This document shows, piece after piece, positions 37,631-45,232 of a stretch of DNA of 64,000 nucleotides. The notes under the pieces are model-generated. The model worked only from the letters and a program-made list of their open reading frames with translations, did no database searches and had not been told where the DNA came from. Origin of the DNA: Sphingobium sp. GTDB lineage: Bacteria > Pseudomonadota > Alphaproteobacteria > Sphingomonadales > Sphingomonadaceae. The stretch lies in the NCBI GenBank assembly GCA_009360885.1, contig SPEL01000005.1, positions 1 to 64,000 of the forward strand. The letters are read 5' to 3'. Each line of letters begins with the position of its first letter. Within the stretch, counting starts at the first letter, position 1. A program made the position numbers and the translations under genes.

Positions 37631-38835
37631 GATCCTGCCCTAAAGAAAGCCTGCCGCATTTGGGCGAGCATATCCAGTGCAGTGACCGACACCTCTTTCT
37701 CTGCTTGTTTTTCATGGGCCTGCGCCGCCAGCGTAGCGCCGATTGTAACCATCACCGCCGCCTGTATCGCGGCCTTATCCGGTTGCTCATCAGCCCTGCC
37801 GGATAAACCCTGCCCCACCGCATCCCACACATTTTCAGCCCGGCGACGACGCATATCCAGCGCAAAAGGCAAAAGCTGCGGATTTCTACAAGCCGCCAGC
37901 GCAATGGAGTGGGTTGCGCGAATGGCGGCCATACGGCGCCGCTCCTCACGACTTTCTGATGTTTCGGATGTAATATGCCGCCGCATTTGCAGGATGAGCG
38001 CCCCCATGCCCGCGTGAAGCAAATCCTCATGAGTACGAAAATGATGCGCGACGGAGGAATTGGAAATACCGGCCTCAGCCGCGACCGCCCGATGGGTCAC
38101 TGCGCTGGCACCAAGGCGGCTGATGACCGTGGCCACATGCGCCGCCAGTTCCGCTTTTTTGGACCCAACCGGTAAATCAACCACGAGGGGGTAGAGCGCA
38201 TCGGTGCTTTTTGTACCGCAGGCCGCAACCAGATGATCGAATGAAACAGCAAGGCCCGTCGCGGGGCCAGCCAGCCCCTCACTCAACCGTTGAATAGTCG
38301 CCGCGCGCAGCAACCGATAATCGGCATTCATCCCAAGGGCGAGGGAGAAGGGCAACTCATCATGGCAATAGCTGGCAACGGCATAACCCAAAGCCCCCGC
38401 CTGTTCGCCGTAGAAGGGTGAGAGCAGCTCCTGCCAGAAAATCGCTTCCCCATCCAGCAACACCCCCATGCCGGGAAACGCTGCCGGGTTCAGCCCCGCC
38501 TCAAGGGAAAGCTCGCACAAGGTAATTGCGGCTTCCCGCGATGCGATGGCTTCATCCAGATAAGCAAGAACCAACATGGCCAATACAGGTGCCTGCCCTG
38601 TCATCAGAATGTTGGCGCGCCTTTTCCACCTGCCATGCACTATCTGTCGTTGCGCGGCCTCTTCGCTAATCAATTGAGCAATCAGCGCATTTTTATCGCC
38701 AATATGATAATTTATCGACCCAACCGAAGTTCCCGCCGCCTGCGCGAGCGAGCGCATGGCGAGGCCCCGAATACCACGGGCAGCAATCAGAGGACGAGCA
38801 ACCGGATAAAGAGCGAATGAAGCAGTGACGGACAT
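37627..38835 (-). CDS. Transcriptional regulator with two TetR units in one chain
   Basis: 402 residues, twice the normal TetR length. A first helix-turn-helix (about residues 26-52, M-R-S-L-A-Q-A-A-G-T-S-V-G-S-I-N-Y-H) and its ligand domain are followed near residue 240 by a second one (T-H-R-A-V-A-A-E-A-G-I-S-N-S-S-V-A-H-H-F) with another ligand-type helical region. Ordinary TetR proteins dimerise; this protein could form a pseudo-dimer on its own or bind two sites. It converges on the MFS gene with overlapping stops (37627-37630), suggesting it controls the receptor-phospholipase-MFS set. Very few tandem TetR proteins are described. Confidence 0.85.
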   Translation of the reverse strand: MSVTASFALYPVARPLIAARGIRGLAMRSLAQAAGTSVGSINYHIGDKNALIAQLISEEAAQRQIVHGRWKRRANILMTGQAPVLAMLVLAYLDEAIASREAAITLCELSLEAGLNPAAFPGMGVLLDGEAIFWQELLSPFYGEQAGALGYAVASYCHDELPFSLALGMNADYRLLRAATIQRLSEGLAGPATGLAVSFDHLVAACGTKSTDALYPLVVDLPVGSKKAELAAHVATVISRLGASAVTHRAVAAEAGISNSSVAHHFRTHEDLLHAGMGALILQMRRHITSETSESREERRRMAAIRATHSIALAACRNPQLLPFALDMRRRRAENVWDAVGQGLSGRADEQPDKAAIQAAVMVTIGATLAAQAHEKQAEKEVSVTALDMLAQMRQAFFRAGS

Positions 38836-39029
38836 GCCCCTGTCTTGAATGGAATTGCGCGCTATTTCAACGTCATCATCATTATTTTACCAAGGCACTT
38901 CCAACTATATTCACCTGCGCATCAGTATTTGCACGCAGTTATCTGATATTTGACGCTGGACCATCAGGAAATAATGCATATCCTTCTTGGTTTAATGGAC
39001 AGAACAGAGAAGCAGGAGAAGGAGGAAAC

Positions 39030-39551
39030 ATGACTATTCCAAAGCCGATTCTGGCTACAGCATTGCTGTTTTCAGGCATGTCATTTGCAGGATCAGCCCA
39101 CGCACAGGCGCTGAGCGCGCCGGTTATCGCCCATAGCGACCCGGAATCCCTGTTCACCAGCCCAGACCCCAAATTACACGCCAATAAGCAGGTCGCCCTG
39201 AAGATTGTGAAGGAGTTGCTTGAGGCTGGCCATTGGGACCGGGCACACCTCTATCTGACCAAGGAGTATATTCAGCATAATCCGCTTGCCGCATCGGGGC
39301 TGGATGCAGTGGTGCATTATTTCGTCAATGTCGCCAAAGTACAGCCCAAACCAATAGCAGACAAAATGCAAACCAAGGTTGTCGCCGTTCAGGCAGAGGG
39401 CGATTATGTAACCGTCAGCTTCGTACGCGAATTACCCGACCCGAAAGATCCATCACGGAAATATACGACAACGTGGTTTGACATGTGGCGTTTCAAAGAT
39501 GGTAAGGCCGATGAACATTGGGACCCAGCAACCCTTCCCCCTGCGCACTGA
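39030..39551 (+). CDS. Secreted SnoaL/NTF2-like protein
   Basis: 173 residues from ATG 39030, preceded by AGAAGGAGGA. A signal peptide ends near A-H-A-Q-A; the mature part has the SnoaL-like alpha+beta pattern (A-H-L-Y-L-T-K-E-Y-I-Q-H-N-P, V-A-V-Q-A-E-G-D-Y-V-T-V, W-F-D-M-W-R-F-K-D-G-K-A-D-E-H-W-D). NTF2-fold proteins are often small-molecule isomerases, hydrolases or binding proteins; the polar H-N-P and H-W-D residues could line a pocket. Periplasmic. Divergent from the double-TetR regulator with 194 bases between, so it may be another of its targets. Confidence 0.82.
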   Translation: MTIPKPILATALLFSGMSFAGSAHAQALSAPVIAHSDPESLFTSPDPKLHANKQVALKIVKELLEAGHWDRAHLYLTKEYIQHNPLAASGLDAVVHYFVNVAKVQPKPIADKMQTKVVAVQAEGDYVTVSFVRELPDPKDPSRKYTTTWFDMWRFKDGKADEHWDPATLPPAH

Positions 39552-39703
39552 TAATCAGGTCGGGACCATATCCTAAATCATGCACAATCATGACAGCCCC
39601 GGCACCAGCTTCTGGGCCAGTATCCAGTCTAGTATCGGGGCCAGTTCATAAATAATGACATCTGCGCTTTGCTCATCGGGCACTGATAGGCTATTCACGC
39701 GTT

Positions 39704-41122
39704 ATGCGTCCTATGTTCAAAACTATATCCGCCGCCGCAACCTTGTTGTCGGCCATCGCTCCCGGCCTGACACCTGCATTTGCGCAGGATACGTCGCCCA
39801 CCGTCCAGCCCACAGCAGCGCCCCCCCAATTGCCTGCGCCAGAGGTGCCCATCCCTCCGCTTTCCGCCGCGCAAAAGGCATTTCTGGCCAAATGGGTGAA
39901 GGGTGGAAGCGCACAGGGCCTTGGGGCCGCACAGCTTGACGATCAGGCTCTTTCTGATTCTGCGCTGATTAAGGCGGCGCTTGACCGCGCCCATGCGCTG
40001 CATAACGGTCGGGTGGCCCCATCTGATTTCCTCGACATATGGGCTTTGCGCCCCTCGGCTTATGACCCGCGCCCCGGCTTTGCCAAGGCCGTCGCCGATG
40101 ACAAAGTGCAGGCATGGGCCGAAAACCAGTCCCCTCCATATGCCGGTTATGAAGGGCTGCGTCTGGGCCTGCAGAATTATCGCCGCATCGCCAGTGAAGG
40201 CGGCTGGCCAAAGCTGGCCGCGGGTGCCAGCGAAAGCGCCATTCGCAAGCGCCTCGCGGTGGAGGATAAGAGCAGCACCGGGCAAAGCCTGACTGCTGCC
40301 CTGCAACAGGCACAGCGCCGCTATGGCCTGCGCCCCACCGGCACGCTCGACACCGCAACGATTGAAGCTCTTAATGTTCCGGTTGAAAGTCGCATTAATT
40401 CCATCATGGCGAATATGGAACGCTGGCGCTGGATGCCCCGTGAAATGCCGGTCAACCGTGTGCAGGTTAATATCGCCGCTGCGGTCCTGACTGTGTTCGA
40501 AGGCGACCAGCCCGTTAATTCCATGCGTGCCGTCACCGGGCGACCGGGCAATGAAACACCCATGCTGGTCAGCACCATTCACTCCATCGTCGTCAATCCA
40601 CCATGGAATGTGCCGACATCCATCGCCAAAAAAGAATTGCTGCCACAGGGCCGTCAGACCCTTATCAACCGTGGCTATCGCTTCATCAAGACAGAAGGCG
40701 GCGGCGAACGGCTGCAACAGGCACCGGGGCCGAATAATTCGCTGGGGCGGCTGAAGTTCGACTTTGACAATCCCTTCGCCGTTTATCTGCATGACACCCC
40801 GGCGCGCGGTAAATTCGCCAGCTATGACCGGCTGGCCAGCCATGGCTGTATTCGGCTGGAAAAGCCGGTTGATCTGGCCGATTTGATGCTAGGGAATAAC
40901 CCGGATTTCAACGGATCTGTCCAGACACTGATTGATGCGGACAAAACACAGCGCGTCTCTCTGTCCCAAAAGGTATCGGTCTATCTGCTCTACTGGACAG
41001 CCTTTGCCGGCAATGACGGGGTCATGAATTTCCGCAGCGATCCTTATGGCTGGGACAGGCTGCTCGCGACCAAAATAGAAAAATCGAGCCAGAGCGCCCG
41101 ATCCAATATTACCGCCTCCTAA
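39704..41122 (+). CDS. L,D-transpeptidase (YkuD type) with N-terminal peptidoglycan-binding region
   Basis: 472 residues with a signal peptide (A-F-A-Q near residue 28), a helical region and a PG_binding_1-like segment (Q-Q-A-Q-R-R-Y-G-L-R-P-T-G-T-L-D), then the YkuD domain with H-D-T-P-A-R-G-K-F and the catalytic S-H-G-C-I-R-L (Cys382). It forms meso-DAP cross-links or anchors proteins in the periplasm, or acts as a WcbD/YcbB-type L,D-transpeptidase. Two in-frame ATGs (39704, 39713) lack a clear ribosome site. The lipoprotein gene follows 11 bases after its stop, with a second, different L,D-transpeptidase further on. Confidence 0.9.
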   Translation: MRPMFKTISAAATLLSAIAPGLTPAFAQDTSPTVQPTAAPPQLPAPEVPIPPLSAAQKAFLAKWVKGGSAQGLGAAQLDDQALSDSALIKAALDRAHALHNGRVAPSDFLDIWALRPSAYDPRPGFAKAVADDKVQAWAENQSPPYAGYEGLRLGLQNYRRIASEGGWPKLAAGASESAIRKRLAVEDKSSTGQSLTAALQQAQRRYGLRPTGTLDTATIEALNVPVESRINSIMANMERWRWMPREMPVNRVQVNIAAAVLTVFEGDQPVNSMRAVTGRPGNETPMLVSTIHSIVVNPPWNVPTSIAKKELLPQGRQTLINRGYRFIKTEGGGERLQQAPGPNNSLGRLKFDFDNPFAVYLHDTPARGKFASYDRLASHGCIRLEKPVDLADLMLGNNPDFNGSVQTLIDADKTQRVSLSQKVSVYLLYWTAFAGNDGVMNFRSDPYGWDRLLATKIEKSSQSARSNITAS

Positions 41123-41133
41123 GGAATAATAGC

Positions 41134-41517
41134 ATGTCTTTCCCCCATCGCCGCCTTGCCCTGACCCTGCCACTGGCGGCTGTCATCGCCCTTGGCGCGT
41201 GCCGCGACCGCGAGCCGGAACAGCCAGAGTTTGAAAATGACACCAACGTCATCGAAGAACAGGTCATGCCGGAAAATTTAACGGCTGCCCCTGAAGCCGC
41301 GCCGGAAAATGTGCAGGCAGAAGTAAAACACGCGCCGCCACCCGTCATACCGGATGAGCAGCAGATATTGGATGATGCTGCCGCGGTTGGTATGACTGCG
41401 CGCATTCCACGGGCAGAGGACATTGTGCCCACCGAAGACAAGCCTGCGGAGCGTAAAAGCGCCGTCGCAGACAAAACGGCAGACAAAGACGATCAGGCGC
41501 TCAACCAAATTTACTGA
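41134..41517 (+). CDS. Putative lipoprotein
   Basis: 127 residues. Signal peptide with a lipobox (I-A-L-G-A-C, Cys about residue 23), then an acidic, Glu/Pro/Ala-rich low-complexity chain with no recognisable domain. A ribosome site AAGGA precedes the ATG. It lies 11 bases after the L,D-transpeptidase and is presumably cotranscribed, so a cell-envelope role linked to peptidoglycan is plausible. An acidic, disordered tether in the periplasm fits the composition. A long hairpin follows. Confidence 0.75.
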   Translation: MSFPHRRLALTLPLAAVIALGACRDREPEQPEFENDTNVIEEQVMPENLTAAPEAAPENVQAEVKHAPPPVIPDEQQILDDAAAVGMTARIPRAEDIVPTEDKPAERKSAVADKTADKDDQALNQIY

Positions 41518-41546
41518 TGCATAACATCCGAATCACCCGATGTTCC

Positions 41547-41605
41547 CCCGATGGTCTTCGCCTTGTCTGCGCCGACAGAATGAGGTGAAGACCGTCGGGT
41601 TCCCT
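41547..41605 (+). terminator. Long imperfect hairpin after the lipoprotein gene
   Basis: CCCGATGGTCTTCGCC (41547-41562) pairs with GGTGAAGACCGTCGGG (41584-41599) with two mismatches, and TGTC/GACA pair inside the loop. A pyrimidine-rich stretch with several Ts follows. Likely terminator of the transpeptidase-lipoprotein operon. Confidence 0.6.
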
Positions 41606-41701
41606 CTTATTTCCCTGTTTCATCGCGGTGAAAACACTCTTTGTCTGACAAAACAGAGTACAGGCTTGGGTTAGGAACGCTGCAACCTTATATCGTCCGT
41701 G

Positions 41702-42388
41702 ATGGATAGAAGAGATTTCACGCGACTAGCTATGACGGGACTGGGGGCAGCTCTATTTGGAGGCTCCACCGCCCGCGCGGCAAATTATATATTCGAGGGG
41801 CAGAAAATGCTCCCCGGCACACCGATCCCCGATGATATAGCGCGCGCCGGTACGGATATATTCACCCGTTCGCACACCCCCTCTTATACCATGTTGCTAG
41901 AACGGGCGAAGGCGGCGCTCAACACCCATAAAGGGCGTATCATACGGCGCGACCGTGTTGCACTGGCTGACTTTGGCGCAGCATCCCATGCGCTGCGTTT
42001 TCACATTGTCGATCTGGAAGGAGGGCGTTCGTCTTCCTATCTGGTCGCCCATGGGAGGGGGTCAGACCCCGGCCATTCAGGATGGCTGCGCAATTTTTCC
42101 AACGGCATTGGTTCCCTCGCCACATCAGACGGGGCCTATGTCACGGGCGACATTTATTATGGGCAACATGGCCAGTCCATGCGTCTGGCCGGTCTTGATC
42201 CGTGCAATAATAATGCCGCTGCCCGCGCCATTGTAATTCACGGAGCGGATTATGTGAGTGAGGATTTTCTCGTTCGCTGGGGTAAGCTGGGGCGCAGCGA
42301 AGGGTGCTTTGCGCTGGCCCGGCATATGGTGCCGGTGGTGATTAGCCAGCTTGGCCCCGGATGCCTGCTCTACGCTGATAAGCCATAA
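41702..42388 (+). CDS. Tat-exported murein L,D-transpeptidase catalytic domain protein (YkuD_2 type)
   Basis: 228 residues from ATG 41702 (an in-frame GTG stands just before). The N-terminus carries a twin-arginine signal, R-R-D-F-T-R-L, then a hydrophobic stretch ending A-R-A. The mature protein has V-I-H-G-A-D-Y-V and G-R-S-E-G-C-F-A-L, the His and Cys segments of the YkuD_2 family, unlike the S-H-G-C-I-R-L of classical YkuD. It is probably a periplasmic peptidoglycan enzyme; the Tat route implies folding before export. It ends seven bases from the convergent UdgX-like gene. Confidence 0.83.
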   Translation: MDRRDFTRLAMTGLGAALFGGSTARAANYIFEGQKMLPGTPIPDDIARAGTDIFTRSHTPSYTMLLERAKAALNTHKGRIIRRDRVALADFGAASHALRFHIVDLEGGRSSSYLVAHGRGSDPGHSGWLRNFSNGIGSLATSDGAYVTGDIYYGQHGQSMRLAGLDPCNNNAAARAIVIHGADYVSEDFLVRWGKLGRSEGCFALARHMVPVVISQLGPGCLLYADKP

Positions 42389-42395
42389 GACCGGT

Positions 42396-43844
42396 TTAGG
42401 CGGGAAGGCTAGCCTGATAGAAGGAAATGCACTGAAGCAGATCAGCCAGCAACTCCTGCCGGGCCTGCTTCTGTCGCGCTGCCCCCGCCATCTGTGCAAT
42501 ATCAGCCGGGTGCCATGACAGCAGCACAGGCGTACCGAGTAACCCTTTCTCGGTTCTACCCCGCCGAAGAGAGAGCGGCCCATCATCCCCCGTCAGTGAA
42601 AAAGCCGCCCCCTCGCCAAGCGCCAGAATGATCCGCGGCTGCACAAAGGCCAGTTCCAGCGCCAGCCATTGCCGACAGGCAAGGATTTCATCACGATCAG
42701 GCGCAACCGGCACGCGATTCTTACCCTGCGGCGTGAATTTATAATGCTTAACCGCATGGGTCATCCATATCTGCGCCGGATCAATCGCGGCCTCAGTCAG
42801 CATATCGCGTACCATCTGTCCATCCGGGCCAGTGAAGGGGCGTCCGGACAGATCATCCTTGTCTTCCGGCTGCCCGGCCACAATCATCAGTGCCGCTTTG
42901 CTATTCCCCTCACCCCATATAGCCTGTGTCGCGGCCTCACACAGGCCGCATTGGTGGCAATGCCGCACAGCAAGACGGGCTTCCTCCATAGTGGCGGGCC
43001 TCTCAACCGGCTTTGGCATGGTCGCCCGATATCGGGTGGATATAGCCGCAGCTCCAGGTCGGGCAATACTGGTTCCCGCAGCGCGCATTCTTTCCACCCG
43101 CGCTTCCGCATCTTTGAGCATGTCCGGGATGAGCCGTGTTTCAGGCAGATTTTTCCAGTATTTCTTCGGCATTTCGGATTGCATAGCGTTCAGCTTGACC
43201 CGCGCCGGGTTGAAAATATTGGCGAAATAGGTGGCCCATAATGCTTCTGATGCATCCTCTGGCAAATCCGGTTGTGGCCCACCGGGGCCGAAACGCAGCT
43301 TTCCTGCCTCATAACAGGCTGTCAGCCGGGGCGTCGCGATCATCCAATCCATATCCGCAAAGCGTTTGACGAAGAAGCGGCTGCCCGGTTCCAGCGTGTG
43401 ATGCTCTGGCTCAAACCATGCAGCGAAGCTACGCCGGTCGCCATGGCCGGGCACCTCCCGAAAGCGAACAAAAGCATGCATTTTATGAATGTCCCGCCCC
43501 ACAGCCTTGGCCATCAGATTGAGCCTGCGGCCCAGCGCATCAGCGGGGGAAATTGGGTTGCCTTCTCGCCTGCTCAACCGCCACAGAGCCTGATAAAGCA
43601 AAGCAAATCGCTCTGGCGCATTGTGCCAGATGACAGACCCCGCGAGCCTCAGAAACGCCTGCGGTACAGTGAACACCGCCGCAGGCGCAGAACCGGCATC
43701 CGGCAATGGACATGCCGGAAACAGTCCTTCCTTCCCTGCCCAGTCAATCTGGTCCGGCGCAATATCATGGCTGATGGCGTTGCGCGCTGCCTGTCGCCAT
43801 GCCTCAAACACGCCGCGATCCGGCAGGGAGACAGCGTATATCAT
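42396..43844 (-). CDS. DUF4130-UdgX-like uracil-DNA binding protein with altered active site
   Basis: 482 residues. The N-terminal DUF4130 domain (about 1-255; R-D-I-H-K-M-H-A-F-V-R-F-R-E, A-W-F-E-P-E-H-H) is joined to a family-4/UdgX uracil-DNA glycosylase domain with Fe-S-type cysteines (Cys296, Cys299, Cys302, Cys390) and H-P at 445-446. In characterised UdgX a Glu in G-E-Q-P-G and a His ending K-R-R-I-H make the covalent link to the abasic sugar. Here the equivalents read A-G-Q-P-E (323-327) and K-N-R-V-P (375-379), so both residues are missing. The ATG overlaps the radical SAM stop by four bases. It is placed after an SOS box. Confidence 0.87.
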   Translation of the reverse strand: MIYAVSLPDRGVFEAWRQAARNAISHDIAPDQIDWAGKEGLFPACPLPDAGSAPAAVFTVPQAFLRLAGSVIWHNAPERFALLYQALWRLSRREGNPISPADALGRRLNLMAKAVGRDIHKMHAFVRFREVPGHGDRRSFAAWFEPEHHTLEPGSRFFVKRFADMDWMIATPRLTACYEAGKLRFGPGGPQPDLPEDASEALWATYFANIFNPARVKLNAMQSEMPKKYWKNLPETRLIPDMLKDAEARVERMRAAGTSIARPGAAAISTRYRATMPKPVERPATMEEARLAVRHCHQCGLCEAATQAIWGEGNSKAALMIVAGQPEDKDDLSGRPFTGPDGQMVRDMLTEAAIDPAQIWMTHAVKHYKFTPQGKNRVPVAPDRDEILACRQWLALELAFVQPRIILALGEGAAFSLTGDDGPLSLRRGRTEKGLLGTPVLLSWHPADIAQMAGAARQKQARQELLADLLQCISFYQASLPA

Positions 43845-45073
43845 AGCAAGGAAAGCTGCTGCGGCGGGGGCGTAAAACGCAGGCGCAACTGGCTGCTATC
43901 CGTAAGATGACCGGGAGACCAGCCGGGCATGGTAATGAAGGGGCTGGCTTTTTTCATTAACGCGCCGATGCGCAGCAAATCCTCATAACGCATGGTGCCA
44001 TGCCGCCGCGCCGCGATAATACGGTCCACCGTCCGCGTGCCAAAGCCCGGAACACGCAGCAGCATTTCACGGCTGGCGCGATGTATATCGAGCGGAAAAA
44101 ACTCACGATGCTGCAACGCCCATGCGAGTTTCGGGTCCACTTCCAGATCAAGATGCCCGGCCTGCGCACCGGCTGCGATTTCCTCCACGCTGAAACCGTA
44201 AAAACGCAACAGCCAATCCGCCTGATACAGCCGATGTTCCCGCAGCAATGGCGGTTTTATGAGCGGCAGGGCCGAAGACGCATCAGGAATGGGCGAAAAG
44301 GCCGAATAATAGACCCGGCGCAACTTATAACCGGTATAAAGGCGCGATGCGCTTCCCAATATGGTAACATCATTGGCGTCATCCGCGCCGATAATCATCT
44401 GGGTGCTTTGACCAGCCGGAGCAAAACGCTTTGGCTTCTTACCACCATGGCTTTTATCCTTCGCCGCTTCTCCGCCCAACCGCACCTGCGCCATGGCCTG
44501 ACGAATAGTTTCCGGTTGCTTTTCCGGTGCCAGCTTTCGCACGCTTGCATCCTGCGGTAATTCGACATTGATGGAGAGCCGATCGGCCCACAACCCCGCC
44601 TCCTGCAACAATTCCGGGGAAGCATCAGGAATAGTTTTGAGGTGGATATAGCCCCGAAACCCATGGTCTTGCCGTAGGCTGCGCACTATGCGTACCATAT
44701 CCCCCATCGTCTGATCGGGCGAGCGGATAATGCCAGAGGACAGGAACAAGCCCTCAATATAATTACGCCGGTAAAATTCCAGCGTCAGCGTGACGACCTC
44801 CTCCACCGAAAAGCGCGCCCGTTCAACATTGGAGGACACCCGATTGATGCAATATGCGCAGTCGAAAATGCAGAAATTCGTCATCAGGATTTTGAGCAGA
44901 GAAATGCAGCGACCATCCGGCGTATAAGCATGGCAGATGCCGTTTCCGCCGGAAGACCCTACACCGCCTTTCCGGGAATCGCGCTTTTCGCCACCGCTCG
45001 ATGCGCAGGACGCATCATATTTTGCAGCATCCGATAGAATCGCGAGCTTTTCCTGAAGAGAGAGTGCAGCCAT
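43841..45073 (-). CDS. Putative DNA modification/repair radical SAM protein
   Basis: 410 residues from ATG 45073, which has GCGGA upstream and begins like relatives (Q-E-K-L-A-I-L-S-D-A-A-K-Y-D-A-S-C-A-S-S-G); an ATG four codons earlier (45085) abuts the SOS box. The radical SAM cluster ligands are C-I-F-D-C-A-Y-C, spaced C-x3-C-x2-C, about residues 68-75 in this numbering. A helix-hairpin-helix DNA-binding motif, L-L-R-V-P-G-F-G-T-R-T-V-D-R-I, lies near the C-terminus. Members of this family nearly always sit beside the DUF4130-UdgX gene, and do here with a four-base overlap. Reaction unknown. Confidence 0.88.
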   Translation of the reverse strand: MAALSLQEKLAILSDAAKYDASCASSGGEKRDSRKGGVGSSGGNGICHAYTPDGRCISLLKILMTNFCIFDCAYCINRVSSNVERARFSVEEVVTLTLEFYRRNYIEGLFLSSGIIRSPDQTMGDMVRIVRSLRQDHGFRGYIHLKTIPDASPELLQEAGLWADRLSINVELPQDASVRKLAPEKQPETIRQAMAQVRLGGEAAKDKSHGGKKPKRFAPAGQSTQMIIGADDANDVTILGSASRLYTGYKLRRVYYSAFSPIPDASSALPLIKPPLLREHRLYQADWLLRFYGFSVEEIAAGAQAGHLDLEVDPKLAWALQHREFFPLDIHRASREMLLRVPGFGTRTVDRIIAARRHGTMRYEDLLRIGALMKKASPFITMPGWSPGHLTDSSQLRLRFTPPPQQLSLL

Positions 45074-45089
45074 GCCGTTCCGCATATAT

Positions 45090-45104
45090 GTTCACGAAAT
45101 GTTC
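45090..45104. promoter_or_regulatory. Alphaproteobacterial LexA (SOS) box, GTTC-N7-GTTC
   Basis: GTTC at 45090-45093 and GTTC at 45101-45104 with exactly seven bases between, the direct-repeat consensus of alphaproteobacterial LexA. It lies 16 bases upstream of the radical SAM start at 45073, where a repressor would block the radical SAM-UdgX operon. Also divergent to the beta-helix gene at 45233. Confidence 0.7.
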
Positions 45105-45232
45105 GTCAAATCCACTCGTCGCATCTTGCGCGGGCAAGGCCGCAGGCTGACGCATAATATATGCTTTCCATCACAAGGCGCCCCCATTACGGATGATCCA
45201 AAGCCACTATAAAACCGCTGAGGTCATCGAAA

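Noticed and set aside
39695-40843. 382-codon open frame on the minus strand
   Set aside because: Antisense to the L,D-transpeptidase, whose catalytic motif is clear on the plus strand.
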